From contig JAKOGH010000275.1 in NCBI GenBank assembly GCA_024811115.1, positions 1 through 17,668 on the forward strand: a DNA stretch of 17,668 nt. The letters are read 5' to 3'. A model generated the notes under the pieces. It was given only the letters and a program-made list of their open reading frames with translations. It was not told where the DNA came from and made no database searches. Positions 8,377-17,668 of this stretch are shown here, piece by piece. The stretch is from Terana coerulea (Eukaryota; Basidiomycota; Agaricomycetes; Polyporales; Phanerochaetaceae). A program made the translations under genes and the position numbers. The stretch's first letter is position 1. Each line of letters opens with the position of its first letter.

Positions 8377-9073
8377 GGCTCTGGCCTGCTCTCACTGTTG
8401 TGTCGAGACTCGACGACAACCGTCTCTCACGCATTGCTCCCTCGTAGTCTTGGTTCATGTTCTCTCAACTCCCCAGGCCTGTTGTATCTCCCTCATCAGC
8501 CTGTTTCCTGCTTTCTGCAACCGAATAGCTCTTCAACAGCGGCCGGCGACTTTGCAAAGCCAGCTATGCTGGCCGGTTTATCACGAAGGTTATGGAGTTC
8601 GGCGCGGGTGTAGGGGCGTCGTGGGAGGAGAAGGGACGACCAGGAGATACCAATGGAGGCTCCTTTACGGTATGTTTCCTATGTTTCAGCTTACTGACTT
8701 TTGTACTCTCAGAGTCTTTCCGCTTGGGCTCTTTCAGCGGCGAGTCGCGTCTTTTCGAACCTTTGCAAACAGCAATTCAACTATGAACTGGCCTCATACA
8801 CTCCGAGGAGCCATATCATGCAGTCCCGCACCTCATTCTCATCTCCTATTTGTGTAGTGGCACATATTCTTCTATTCATATACTCGCACTTGCTTCTGCC
8901 GCTGACAAAGTTTCAGTTGGCTTCCGTCTTATGTTATGGCCACTGCTTGAAGCTGTCATGTATATATGTCACTTTAATTCAGTATAACATTATAGAAGTG
9001 AAACTACAGCGCATACAGGGAGCTCCAAGTGTCAAATGCAAGGTGAGGCAGCAGCTGTAAGTGAGCGGGCGCG

Positions 9074-9095
9074 GTCACGTGCGAGCGATCTACAC
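9074..9095 (-). repeat. Subterminal inverted repeat core (right arm)
   Basis: Exact inverted partner of 8355-8376; similarity extends outward to about 9160. Confidence 0.85.
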
Positions 9096-9209
9096 CCGGA
9101 CGGTTGAAAGTGACCAGACGTTCTATTACATTACCGTGCATCGATTATTCGATCTCCGCACGGCAGTTCCCGTAGGGCCAATGTCATAGATACGGGCTGG
9201 GAGCGAGAC

Positions 9210-9217
9210 CGTCCGTA
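9210..9217 (+). repeat. Target site duplication (right)
   Basis: CGTCCGTA, identical to 8230-8237, directly follows the CGAGAC right end. Confidence 0.72.
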
Positions 9218-10320
9218 CATCTGAGTCTGTCTACTCTGCCTAGGAGACTACGATCATCAGCCCGGGAGCAGGCCCGCGACTCTCGACCTTGCTTTGCACC
9301 TCTCTCAAGCTTGGTCCGGGCTGCTTGCCCTCCTCGCTTCAGACTCTGTTCTCCAGGGGTTAGTCTGACCTCTATCTGGGTCGGTGTCAACCTCCGCCAT
9401 TTATCCTCATCATCGATCTCAACAACCCGTCCAGCTATAAGTTTTCGTGAGCAAGGCAGTCTCTCATTGACATGCTCACCCACAACCTCCACTCAGCCGC
9501 TAAACTAAACCCATGACAGCGAAAGGTTCCTTCTGTGATATGATTGCAGATCCTCGGGCAGGTGAGTTTTGACAGCACTGCTTGCACCTCGTATGCCTGC
9601 TAAAGCGGACCTTTAGAATAAACACAGTGAGATCCATTCCTGACCCACGTTCCACCCTCGACTGCCCAACGTGCAGGACCCATCAAGTGAAGGCATGAAA
9701 CTGGCATAGTGAAATAGTGGTAAGCACCATATTATCACTATCACCCTCTATGATATACTGACCATCGCACTCTTGAAATATGGTGTTGCTGTGTACTTGT
9801 TAACTCCCTCAACAACCGGCGGATGTGGACGTCAACTTCACCAATAGGAGTTTTACTGGTGCGTCCTCCGCTGACTCCTCTCTTCCTATTTCTCAGGCTC
9901 ACCCACTTTGCAAGTAACAGCAGCCTGCGTCGCCCTATTCCCGGACACATACACCTCCCGCCCAACCCGGCCATTGCGTTTAGCTCGATGTCCCGCAACC
10001 TGACCAAGCAGCCCATATGCAACAGTGTGAGACATGCCGCTCATTGTCACTCGCGCATGCATGCTGACATTTTACTGTACAGGACAGTTTCTTCACAAGC
10101 TCCGTCGTTCCGTCACTAATCTCCCCCCTGAGGTGCCCCAGTTGTAGTACTCGTTCTGGTACCTATTATAGTAAGTGGTAGTTAGCCTTAGTAGTAAGGA
10201 CTGTAGATAAGTGTCACGAGTTAGTATAGCATAGTGTATGTATATTATTACATGTATTACATCCGTTCAACAATAAATACGATTTTTCACCATACTGTGG
10301 CTATGTTTAATGAGGATTAC
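9218..10320. other. Gene-poor region with an AT-rich 3'-UTR-like tail
   Basis: Short frames on both strands (for example minus 9184-9492 and 9741-10022) match no family I know. Positions 10140-10290 are markedly AT-rich, with an AATAAA at 10272-10277, which looks like the 3' end of a plus-strand transcript or a transposon remnant. I could not trace a coding region leading into it. Confidence 0.4.
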
Positions 10321-10521
10321 TATATATGGTATGCGAAGTAGCAAGCATCCGACAAACCCTGGGATGGCGCTGAGCGCGACAAGCTGAGATTGCCCCTGCG
10401 AGCAGGCTGACGCAGCCCCAGTCGCAGCCTGAAGCGACCTGCCGAAGGGGAAGCCTGGAACAAGATGTGCTCATTTACCTCGCTGCCACCCTGGTATGGG
10501 ACCGATAACAGGATCGGAGAC

Positions 10522-10606
10522 CGGGTCTGATCCGGACCCCCAGCCAAGGCTGCGCCAGCCTCGCCGCCGCCCGGTGGTGTAGCGCTACCACACCCTGCTC
10601 CGAACC
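10522..10606 (-). repeat. Fragment of a dispersed repeat (copy 2)
   Basis: Read on the minus strand, this segment is collinear with 7404-7523, sharing the block GTAGCGCTACACCACCGGG almost intact, with a 16-bp and a roughly 10-bp deletion relative to copy 1. Confidence 0.55.
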
Positions 10607-10794
10607 TCCAAGTCCTCGATCTGTGGACGCCTCAGAGTCGTCCTCAAATTCACAATATGCATGGTATTCACCATCGTACACGTGTGCGTATCAAGCATCT
10701 AAGTTGCTCAGAGAGCTTCTGACTGGGCAAAGGTATGTACGCCGCTCGTTCACATTGGGAAGTAGAGGAATAAAAGGAATAGACATCGCACAAG

Positions 10795-11999
10795 TCAAGC
10801 CATACCGCTCAGCTCCTCCATATCTCCTTCGACTCCTCGCAAGACCTGCTCATGCTGCTCTCCGGTTGGTTCTGCCGTCGTTCCACGGTGCTCTGCCGTC
10901 GAGCCTCTCGCCCGCTCCGCCTCCGAGCCCCTGTTCTGCTCAGCCGCCAGCGCATCCGTCAACGCACGAATCCGCCTGTCCCGCCCCTTCAGCTTCTTGG
11001 CCAGCCTGTCCGCCTTCGTATGCGCTATGCGCCCATCCTCATGCACTTCGACGAGCTCGAACCTCGTCATGTACGTCACGAACTCGGCCTGCTGAGCACG
11101 GTCTTCCGCGCGCTGCAGTGCGTCCCTCAGGTCGTCGACGTCCTTGCGCAGATTAACTGCCTCTCCGGCAAGATCTTGCTCGCGGGCCCTCGACGCATGC
11201 AAGGCAGCTTCAGCGTCCTTGGCACGCGTCTCCGCGGCTTGCAAGGCTGTACGCAAGTTGGCTAGCTCCTGCTGTATGCATGACATCGTCACGCCCGCAT
11301 CTTGTACCTGCTCCTCTGCGGCCCTACCGACGTTCGACTCCTTCAATACGGCGGAGTACATCTGGTCTAGGTCGAAGACGCGCTGGTTGCTCGGAGCGAG
11401 TTGCGAGACGCGCTGATGCGGCGCGTTCTGACCTTCGGCTGTACGTGTCGTCGTATTCTGCGGAACGGCTTGCTGATCGGTGAGTTCCTGCCTCAGCCCC
11501 GTAATGGTCCCTTCTGCCTCTTGGATACGTGCCGTTGCGCGCTCCTCACTCAGCTCGGCACGCTGTAACAAGCCCCGCACATCGTTCAGGGCGGTCGCCA
11601 GCCCATTCCGCTCTTCATCGTGCTTCTCCTTCTCAGTAACGAGGGCGGCGTTCAAGTCGGCGAGCTCTTGTCGCAGGCTGAGCATCGTGCTCTCGGCCTG
11701 TGCTTCTTCTGGTTCCACCCGTCTTCGGCTCGAGTTCTCGAACAGCGAACCGTCGCCGTCCTCTGTGTCGGTGGCACGGAGTGCAGTCGCGGCGGCGGCG
11801 CTCTTCCCGACGAGCGTGGTTTCTTCCAGGTTGGCCTTCCTGCAAAGGGACGCGTTCACGGCTCTCTGGGGGCCGACTTGCTGGAAGTTGAAGCAATGTC
11901 TGGACCGGCGAGGTCTTGCTCTGGGACTGAGCTCGCAGTTGGTCGTACAACGTCCTCTGCGTGCAAGTCTGGTGCAGATGAAGAGGGGATAGGATTCAT
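10795..11999 (-). CDS. Coiled-coil protein of unknown function, two exons
   Basis: The ATG at 11999 starts MNPIPSSSAPDLHAEDV. That frame stops at about 11856, while the long coiled-coil frame lies in another phase, so an intron is needed. The best fit is 11948-11881 (68 nt, GTACGA...CAG), giving exons 11999-11949 and 11880-10795 and 378 aa; an acceptor 15 nt further on also keeps frame. Residues from about 65 onward are heptad-rich Glu/Ala/Arg/Gln/Leu helices with repeated units of the type LRQELADL..AL....T.AKDAEA, interrupted near the middle by a Gln/Pro/Thr-rich linker. No globular C-terminal module like that of the gene at 3381-5503 is present. It shares the MNP start, TATA spacing and composition with that gene, so the two may be distant paralogues. 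There is no signal peptide or membrane segment. The exact donor and acceptor are uncertain. Confidence 0.68.
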
Positions 12000-12049
12000 G
12001 ATGGATGAGGTGGAAGTATGAAGGTGTTTGGGATAGAGACGTGAAGTGG

Positions 12050-12056
12050 TTTTATA
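12050..12056 (-). promoter_or_regulatory. TATA box of the second coiled-coil gene
   Basis: The minus strand reads TATAAAA 51-57 nt upstream of the ATG at 11999, leaving room for a very short leader. Assignment rests on position and match to consensus. Confidence 0.6.
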
Positions 12057-12059
12057 GCT

Positions 12060-12598
12060 CGCGCGCTCGGTTGTCCGCCACACTACAAACACGTGATGTG
12101 GTGGCCGTGTTGGAACAGAGGGGCCGGAGCCACAATACGTGCGTGCCATTCGTTTTAATTCAGCTACACACTGGAGCATCCATTGACGGGGTCTACAGAT
12201 TTTTCGTGTATTTTGCAGACAGTGCGAGTCAACGGTTGCTCTCCCCAGAGGCGACCGGGATATGTACGCGCTGTCATTGTACGCTACTGACAATACAAAA
12301 CTTCTCAAAACATTAGGCCGTTTTGAGGATATGCGCTCAATGATTCATGGGGCAATCAGGTGGCCTAGCAGGCAGTGGGCGACTCCTTTACCCCAATATG
12401 GAACGGGGCGTGCAATGCTGTCGTCTGCCTAGCGCGGAAGCCTGGCCATCAAGAGGCACGGATTCGTGGCAGTACTCACTGCCTCCGACAAGGACAGCTC
12501 CCTCGTTGACTCGACTACGACTACTGCGCGACTTTCACTCTTCTTCACCCCCGCTACACCAAGCTTGATATCGCGCACTGTACTTTGTGTCTCTTAAC
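12060..12598. other. Intergenic region between divergent genes
   Basis: No gene is recognised. The last 70 nt before 12599 are pyrimidine-rich (CT runs near 12530-12560), a common feature of filamentous fungal core promoters, and probably serve the plus-strand gene at 12599. Confidence 0.5.
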
Positions 12599-13287
12599 AT
12601 GTCCGACCCAGAGCCGACTACAAACCATCCCTCCTCAGTATGTTTGCACATTCTGTTCTCTGTGCCTTAGACATCACGCCGAGAACCATTCATTTATTCG
12701 TGTTCTAGGGTCCGGACAGGGAGTGGTCTCCAGGTTGGGCTTCATTCGAGGAGTTCATCCGTAAGAAGATGCCAGAGAACACGCTCTCTGGGGCATACCA
12801 CTCAGGAGCCAATTTAAACTTGAAGCGCGCGTCGCTACTCATCACAAGCGTGATCTGTGACCATGACCGCGTTGCGTGGCGGCGGATACTTGCCGCCTCA
12901 AGCTGCTCGGCCACTTCACTACCATTCTTCCCCATGTCGTTCGGCGACTGGAACCCATCTCGTGAACGCGCAGCATGCATAAATCATTTGCACGCTGGGC
13001 TTATGAAGCTCGAGGAAACCCAGGCCGTTATCTAGAACTTCCAAGCACAAAGAATCTCTCTGACACTCTTGGACAAGACAAACCTGGACTACAGTTTCAC
13101 ACACCTCAATAACTCCATTGTCAGCAGAAATGCAAATCCTGCACTGATACAGGAACTGGACTGGGCCATGTTAAGATTTCAGCAATGCAAGCAACAGTTG
13201 ATATTACGTCTCCTTAAGCTGCGCGCAGTCGACCCCCTGCCCGCATACGACCCACGTACTGTGGGCATAACCATATTATTGGGCTGA
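12599..13287 (+). pseudogene. Unknown two-exon gene interrupted by an in-frame TAG
   Basis: Exon 1 (12599-12637) starts MSDPEPTTNHPSS. A 71-nt intron (12638-12708, GTATGT...CTAG) joins it in frame to GPDREWSPGWASFEEF. The frame runs to TAG at 13033-13035, giving 121 aa. The same frame then stays open for another 83 codons to TGA at 13285-13287, with equally protein-like helical sequence (NFQAQRISLTLLDKTN..., ELDWAMLRFQQCKQQLILRL). No phase-preserving intron removes the TAG. A single CAG to TAG change (Gln) would explain it, giving an ancestral product of about 205 aa. No family is recognised: the N-terminal half has a Trp-rich segment, the C-terminal half is predicted helical and possibly coiled. 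A short live gene ending at 13035 is the alternative. Confidence 0.55.
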
Positions 13288-14013
13288 GCGCTGAGCACGT
13301 CGACAGACTAGGGCCGGCGAGTAGCAGGACTATCGTCAGTGAGGGTGGTGTGCGGGTCCGTTTTGCCGCCTCGCGGATTGTAGGAAGGTTGTGTGCGTTG
13401 CCGTAGGCCCACGCCGGGTTCTTTCGACCTTGAGGGTTTTGGAGGCCATCTGGCTCAAGCAGTCTAGGTGCAACGACCAATGCAGATAGCGAGTCCGAGG
13501 TTACGGACTGGATCAGCATTGGTCACCTGTTTAGTAGTGACTATCAAGAGTGTCGTACAAGGTCGTACCGTGACATGCCTGGACACCGAGCTGGACCGGC
13601 CATGGCTCCGAGCTAGATGACATGTTTTCTTGTCAGCTCTTCTGCCGCTATCTTTTCCCGCTGAGCCTGAGACTCCGCTCCCTGCGACGGGTAACGCGAT
13701 TGCGCCGTCGTCGTGGATGGCGTTCAACGTCAACGTAACGTTGAACACACCTCCTTCCATACTGAGAGACTGTCTAACTTTGATCGCTGGCGACTGATCC
13801 GCCGGCACGGTTGCCCGATCCGACCAGGACCGACCTCCCGGTGCTCTTCAAGCACTGGCATCTCCGAGTCATCCGGCGACTCGTCGCCTCAGACCTCACT
13901 CTCAAATCCCTTTACTTATTCTCCAAGTCCCGAGCTTTCGGCATTCAGCTTTTAAGCTTCATCTATAGGACCCTGGGCATCTCACTTTCATACAATATCC
14001 GCGACGACAGAAG
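13288..14013. other. Upstream region of the nicotinamide riboside kinase gene
   Basis: A 114-codon minus-strand ATG frame (13464-13808) is open, but has no motif and no support beyond length. The plus strand from 13840 to 13960 is pyrimidine-rich and is likely the promoter and leader of the kinase gene. Confidence 0.4.
13722..13746. repeat. Perfect short hairpin
   Basis: The 9-bp arms GTTCAACGT and ACGTTGAAC surround a 7-nt loop. It may be a binding site or chance; it lies about 270 nt upstream of the kinase start. Confidence 0.5.
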
Positions 14014-15335
14014 ATGGCGACAACGGACCATCCACCTGCCAACCTGAAACTCAGAGTTGTCTTGGTCGGGATCGGGTACGTTTCGCGGCCACAGTCGTGT
14101 ATAACGACGCGTATGTTGACCGGTATTCGTATGCAGCGGGGCTACATGCTCGGGCAAGACGACGCTGGCGAAGCACCTGAGGAACATTCTACCGAACAGC
14201 GTGATTCTGCACCAGGATGTGCGTGCGCTGGGTTGTAGTCTCGGTGATGCGCCCTAACATCCCTACTGCGTAGGATTTTGCTCCGGTGAGTCTTGCGAAA
14301 TCTTGGATTTCGAGGCCGCTATGCTGACCACATTGCAGCCGCAAGAGCTGATTCCTATACACCCCAAGTACAATGTCCAGGACTGGGACGCTCCGGAAGG
14401 GGCGGTTGACTGGCCCAGGATGGTCAAGTCGCTGCGGGAAGTAGGTGTATTTAATCAACGCCAACGACACGCTTTCCTTGTGCTAACTCGCTCCGCCCAG
14501 ATGAAGCAGACTGGCATTATACCCCGGAGCACTACTCGCACGACCATCTGAACGTAAACAAGGAAGTCCCGGTCGAGCAGCCTAGGCTGGATCGGTGGCA
14601 GGAGGTCTTCGCTCGGATACAAGAAGAGCGCGAGCAGGTTGGAGAGAAAGTAATATGGGTCATGGTGGACGGCTTCCTGCTGTACTGGGATCAGGTGCGT
14701 GGTATTAGTTCGCGTTCCTCTACCAAGGCTCATAATACATCACAGCAAGTAATAGACTCACTGGACGTCCGCGTCTTTCTCAGAGTCCCGCATGATGCAC
14801 TCAAGCAGAGACGGCACGAACGCCACGGATATCACACTGCAGGTAAGCATTTCTACATCTGCGATCCGAGGTGGCGCTTTCCCTCCCCCTCCTTCCGTCT
14901 TTTACTCCGCACCTCCGCATTCTGGTCGAGTACCAAGCAGCACACTCGGTCCCACCCCACGCGGGGGCTTCCCACTGCGCTCGCCCATCCCTGCGCCCGC
15001 GCGAACCCTGGCTGACGTCCTTCCCTCCCTCTTTAACGCCGCCTGCCCGCCCCTCCGTGCGCTCCGCCCACGCTCACATTACCTTGCCTTCCGCTCTTGG
15101 AGTCCAATCCGACCCAGAGGGCACGCTCTGGCGCGATCCGCCGCAGTACTGGGAGCAGATCGTCTGGCCCGCGTACGTGCAGGCGCACGAAGGCATGCTG
15201 CAGGGCGGTGACGTCGAGCATGGGCAGCCAAATGAGAAGGTTAGGGACCTCGTTCTGATAGAGGGGCTAGAGAAGAGCATGGGCGATATGGTTGATCTAG
15301 TTTGCGAACGGCTGGTAAAGGTGGTCAAGGATTAG
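14014..15335 (+). CDS. NRK1: Nicotinamide riboside kinase, seven exons
   Basis: Phosphorylates nicotinamide riboside (and related ribosides) with ATP to nicotinamide mononucleotide, a salvage entry to NAD. Exons are 14014-14075, 14137-14218, 14274-14285, 14339-14444, 14501-14694, 14746-14842 and 15118-15335. The introns are 51-61 nt except the last (275 nt; an acceptor at 15102 also keeps frame). The 256-aa product matches the usual 240-250. Seen in sequence: strand VVLVGIG leading to the Walker A loop GGATCSGKTT (21-30), the catalytic-type HQDDF (46-50) split by an intron, then KYNVQDWDAPE, which corresponds to the yeast K-Y-N-x-Q-x-W-D-x-P-E motif. Further on are a D-G-F motif in VMVDGFLLYWD, R-R-H-E-R-H-G-Y in the lid, and the tail W-x-D-P-P. 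Exon 3 is a 12-nt microexon coding DFAP. The start is the first ATG in frame with the P-loop exon. The enzyme is cytosolic; no targeting signal is seen. Confidence 0.95.
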
Positions 15336-15711
15336 GTTTTTGGTATAGATGCGGCAATCTCCCGCGTTGCGCTTTGGAAGAATAAGAATTTGTAGAGTAG
15401 ATTCGGCCGACGACATGGACGGCCTTCCTTATGTTCAGTAGAGCCAAAGATGTGTTTGCTACGTTTACAGTGATTACTATGTTCTATGGCGAGCTTCTTG
15501 CGTCGCAATACCTCCAGTTCTGATAGGACAGAGAGAGGAGTAGCACGATCACAAGCCTGGTTGCATAGCATTGCTATTGGCCCGGCCTATACGAGCGTAC
15601 TCGAAAAGGCGGTGTGCGGGGATATGCAGAGGGAAAGGGGCGCAGTGCGGAGATATCACATGCCATCGTCACCCCCGGTGCCAATCACGGGGAGACCATT
15701 ACCGACCTCTG

Positions 15712-15717
15712 TATAAG
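15712..15717 (+). promoter_or_regulatory. TATA box upstream of fumarate reductase
   Basis: TATAAG lies 76-81 nt before the ATG at 15793, followed by a CT-rich leader (15745-15780) of the kind common before strongly expressed fungal genes. Confidence 0.55.
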
Positions 15718-15792
15718 AGCAACTCTCGGCCGTCGCCCTGTCCGCCTTTCTCTACACCCTCCATCCACCCCGACACACTCAAAGCACACAAA

Positions 15793-17668
15793 ATGGCTCA
15801 GGTTATTGTCGTCGGTGGAGGTCTCGCCGGTCTGTCTGCCGCGCACACCCTGCTCGAGCGCGGAGCCAATGTCTTGCTTCTGGACAAGCAGCCGTGCGTT
15901 TCTGTCTCATGCTATTTCCAGCGTATAGTACTGAAGAGTGTATCCTTAGATTCATGGGTGGTAACTCCACCAAGGCTACCTCTGGTATCAACGGTGCTGG
16001 CACGCAGACGCAGCAGGAGGCAGGCATCCCGGACAGCGCGAAGACGTTCTTCGAGGACACCAAGAAGTCGGTGAGTATCATTTATACCGTATTGGAATGC
16101 GGTTTCGTGGCTGCACACAGAGAGAGAAGATTAGTGCAATAAGAGGGTCGGCGGGGGTTGTACGGCAAGGACTCTCGAAGACAATTGCGGGAGCTTTGTG
16201 CCTGCGCCTGCCCGCTCTGCCGCCTTTCTGCAGGATATCCCAAGCGCGTCAGGACGGTCCCATATTCTCTCGCATATATGCTGGGGGCCTTGCCTCGCAA
16301 TGCCACGTCGATGGGTCCCCGCTCGGCGGGGTGCTCGGCGCGTCGCTCATGTGTCATCACGCGCTGCCGGGCTCGGAACATCTTCCCGGCACCGGCACTA
16401 CGACCCCCGCCTCAGACCTTTGGGCAGCAGCATGCGCGACCTCTCCTGTATGCCCACAGCCGCTGCCTTTGCCTTTCGCCGGCGTGGCATAATGCCCTCA
16501 TGTTCGCTCGGCATTTGGGCGGCCGACGGCCGAGTCTTCCGTTGATGGGATTTGCCTTCGTGGCGTTCCACGACCCGTCTGACGGACCGCCGCTGTCCTT
16601 ATTCTCTTTAATTCCGCACCTTCAAATGTTTTCTACGTCTTTACGCGCAACAGCAGAACTAACTATGTTTGCATAGGCCCGTGAGCTTGCTCGCGATGAC
16701 CTGATTCGCGTCCTCACCGGTCGCTCCGGCGACGCGGTCAACTGGCTGCAGGACAAGTTCGCGCTCGACCTCTCCAAGGTCGCTCGTCTCGGCGGCCACT
16801 CCCAGCCCCGTACACACCGTGGCAATGCCCAGTTCCCGGGTATGGTCATCACCTACGCCCAAATGGAGCGGCTCGAGGACCTTGCGACGGAGACTCCCGA
16901 CCGCGTCAAGATCAAGAAGAAGGCCCGTGTCACCAAGCTCGTCAAGGATGAGCACGGTTCCGTCATCGGCGCTGAGTACGTCGTGGGTGGCAAGACCGAG
17001 ACCGCGTACGGCCCCGTGATCCTCGCCACCGGTGGCTACGCTGCGGATTTCACCGAGGACTCGCTCCTCAAGAAGTACCGCCCCGAGTACTACGAGCTCC
17101 CCACCACCAACGGCGACCACTGCACTGGTGACGGCCAGAAGCTTGCACTGGCGATTGGTGCCAGCGCCATCGACCTCGAGAAGGTCCAGGTGCACCCCAC
17201 CGGTCTCGTCGACCCGAACGAGCCTGAGGCCAAGGTCAAGTTCTTGGCTGCTGAGGCGCTGCGTGGTGTCGGTGGTCTGCTGCTCGACAACCAGGGAAAG
17301 CGGTTCGTCGATGAGCTCCAGCACCGTGACTACGTCACTGGCAAGATCTGGGAGAACGGCAAGGTATGTAGAGGCGAATTGAGACATAGCATGGATATAT
17401 GCTCATACTTTGTTCAGTACCCCATCCGCCTTGTCCTCAACGGCCAAGCATCGAAGGAGATTGAGTGGCACTGCAAGCACTACGTCGGCCGTGGACTGAT
17501 GAAGCGCTTCGAGAGCGGTGAGGCGCTTGCTAAGGAGATGGGCATCTCCACGGCAGAGCTCAAGAAGACCTTCGACGACTACAACACGTCCGTGCGCACC
17601 AAGAAGGATCCTTTCGGCAAGAAGGTTCGTTTCCACGACCTTTACATACTTGCCCCAACTGATCTCAA
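15793..17668 (+). CDS. FRD1: Soluble FAD-dependent fumarate reductase (3' end beyond window)
   Basis: Reduces fumarate to succinate using reduced flavin, helping reoxidise FADH2 or NADH when oxygen is limiting. Exons in the window are 15793-15893, 15950-16070, 16677-17363 and 17418-17624. Introns are 56, 606 and 54 nt, and a GTTCGT donor at 17625 opens another. The 372 codons seen of an expected 470-500 mean roughly the last fifth is missing. The FAD-binding motif VVGGGLAGLSA is at residues 6-16. N-S-T-K-A-T-S-G-I-N-G-A-G lies at 39-51, the GGHSQPRTHR segment at 113-122, HPTG at 247-250 and the Arg-containing ELQHRDY near 287-293, which are conserved positions of fungal fumarate reductases and related succinate-type flavoproteins. 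The protein begins MAQVIVV directly at the Rossmann strand with no mitochondrial or secretory leader, so it resembles cytosolic yeast Frd1 more than Osm1. Codon use is strongly biased to C/G-ending codons, as in highly expressed fungal genes. Confidence 0.95.

Larger units (their letters stand above)
8238..9209. mobile_element. Second non-autonomous DNA transposon with 8-bp target duplication (older)
   Basis: The interval is 972 bp, flanked by identical CGTCCGTA at 8230-8237 and 9210-9217. The outermost 12 bp are inverted with one mismatch (GTCTCGTTCCCA against GTCTCGCTCCCA). A degenerate inverted repeat continues inward, with a perfect 22-bp core at 8355-8376 and 9074-9095 and gapless similarity through GCGTCTGG just outside it. 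The interior has frames up to 182 codons (8309-8857, plus) with no transposase features. The diverged ends suggest an older insertion than the other two elements. hAT-like is the most likely class. Confidence 0.72.

Noticed and set aside
8309..8857. 182-codon plus-strand frame inside the 972-bp element
   Set aside because: It shows no transposase catalytic motif, zinc finger or plausible globular core, and two other frames are open over part of the same bases.
10140..10290. AT-rich block with AATAAA as a possible LTR end
   Set aside because: No TG...CA termini, target duplication, primer-binding site or matching second LTR was found.
13464..13808. 114-codon minus-strand ATG frame upstream of the kinase gene
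   Set aside because: It has no known motif, splice context or promoter; the length is possible by chance in this GC-rich stretch. It is left unannotated as a gene.
16659..17387. 242-codon open frame antisense to fumarate reductase
   Set aside because: It is the mirror of a strongly GC3-biased exon; the sense strand gives a clear flavoprotein, so the antisense frame is a composition artefact.
1..17668. tRNA, rRNA, CRISPR array or prokaryotic operon
   Set aside because: No B-box/cloverleaf match, no regular spaced repeats and no Shine-Dalgarno-linked gene strings were seen; the window is intron-rich fungal DNA.

Overview
This window is eukaryotic and looks like a filamentous basidiomycete, most likely an Agaricomycete mushroom or polypore. 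The main reasons are a class I hydrophobin with phase-correct introns of 56 and 59 nt, many short GT...AG introns (51-71 nt) with CTNAY-type branch points in other genes, and two large coiled-coil genes, one with a C-terminal W-H-x-D-K module of a kind I associate with that group. No bacterial-style operons, Shine-Dalgarno sites, tRNA, rRNA or CRISPR array were seen.

Layout. Positions 2-573 hold a complete non-autonomous DNA transposon with 100-bp inverted ends and TA target duplication. A class I hydrophobin gene (three exons, minus strand) lies at 1326-1971 with a TATA box behind it. Positions 2076-3380 contain no convincing gene, only a faint possible hydrophobin relic. Positions 3381-5503 (minus) encode a long coiled-coil protein with an internal duplication; one copy carries a 1-bp offset that is either a frameshift or a newly acquired intron. 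Positions 5588-6930 are gene-poor but contain two isolated hydrophobin terminal exons facing each other.

Positions 6926-7284 and 8230-9217 are two further non-autonomous elements, each flanked by a perfect 8-bp target duplication (hAT-like). Fragments of one dispersed repeat lie at 7404-7523 and 10522-10606. A second coiled-coil gene (minus) occupies 10795-11999. Positions 12599-13287 (plus) hold a two-exon gene of unknown function interrupted by an in-frame TAG.

The right end is a conserved metabolic block on the plus strand. A seven-exon nicotinamide riboside kinase (14014-15335) is followed 457 nt later by a soluble fumarate reductase (15793 to the window edge, incomplete at its 3' end). 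The first salvages nicotinamide riboside into NAD precursors. The second is the type of flavoenzyme used to reoxidise reduced flavin under low oxygen. Both belong to redox cofactor metabolism, but co-regulation is only an inference.

The picture is a conserved housekeeping edge next to an accessory region shaped by miniature transposons, hydrophobin birth and death, and fast-evolving coiled-coil genes. All gene models were spliced by eye.
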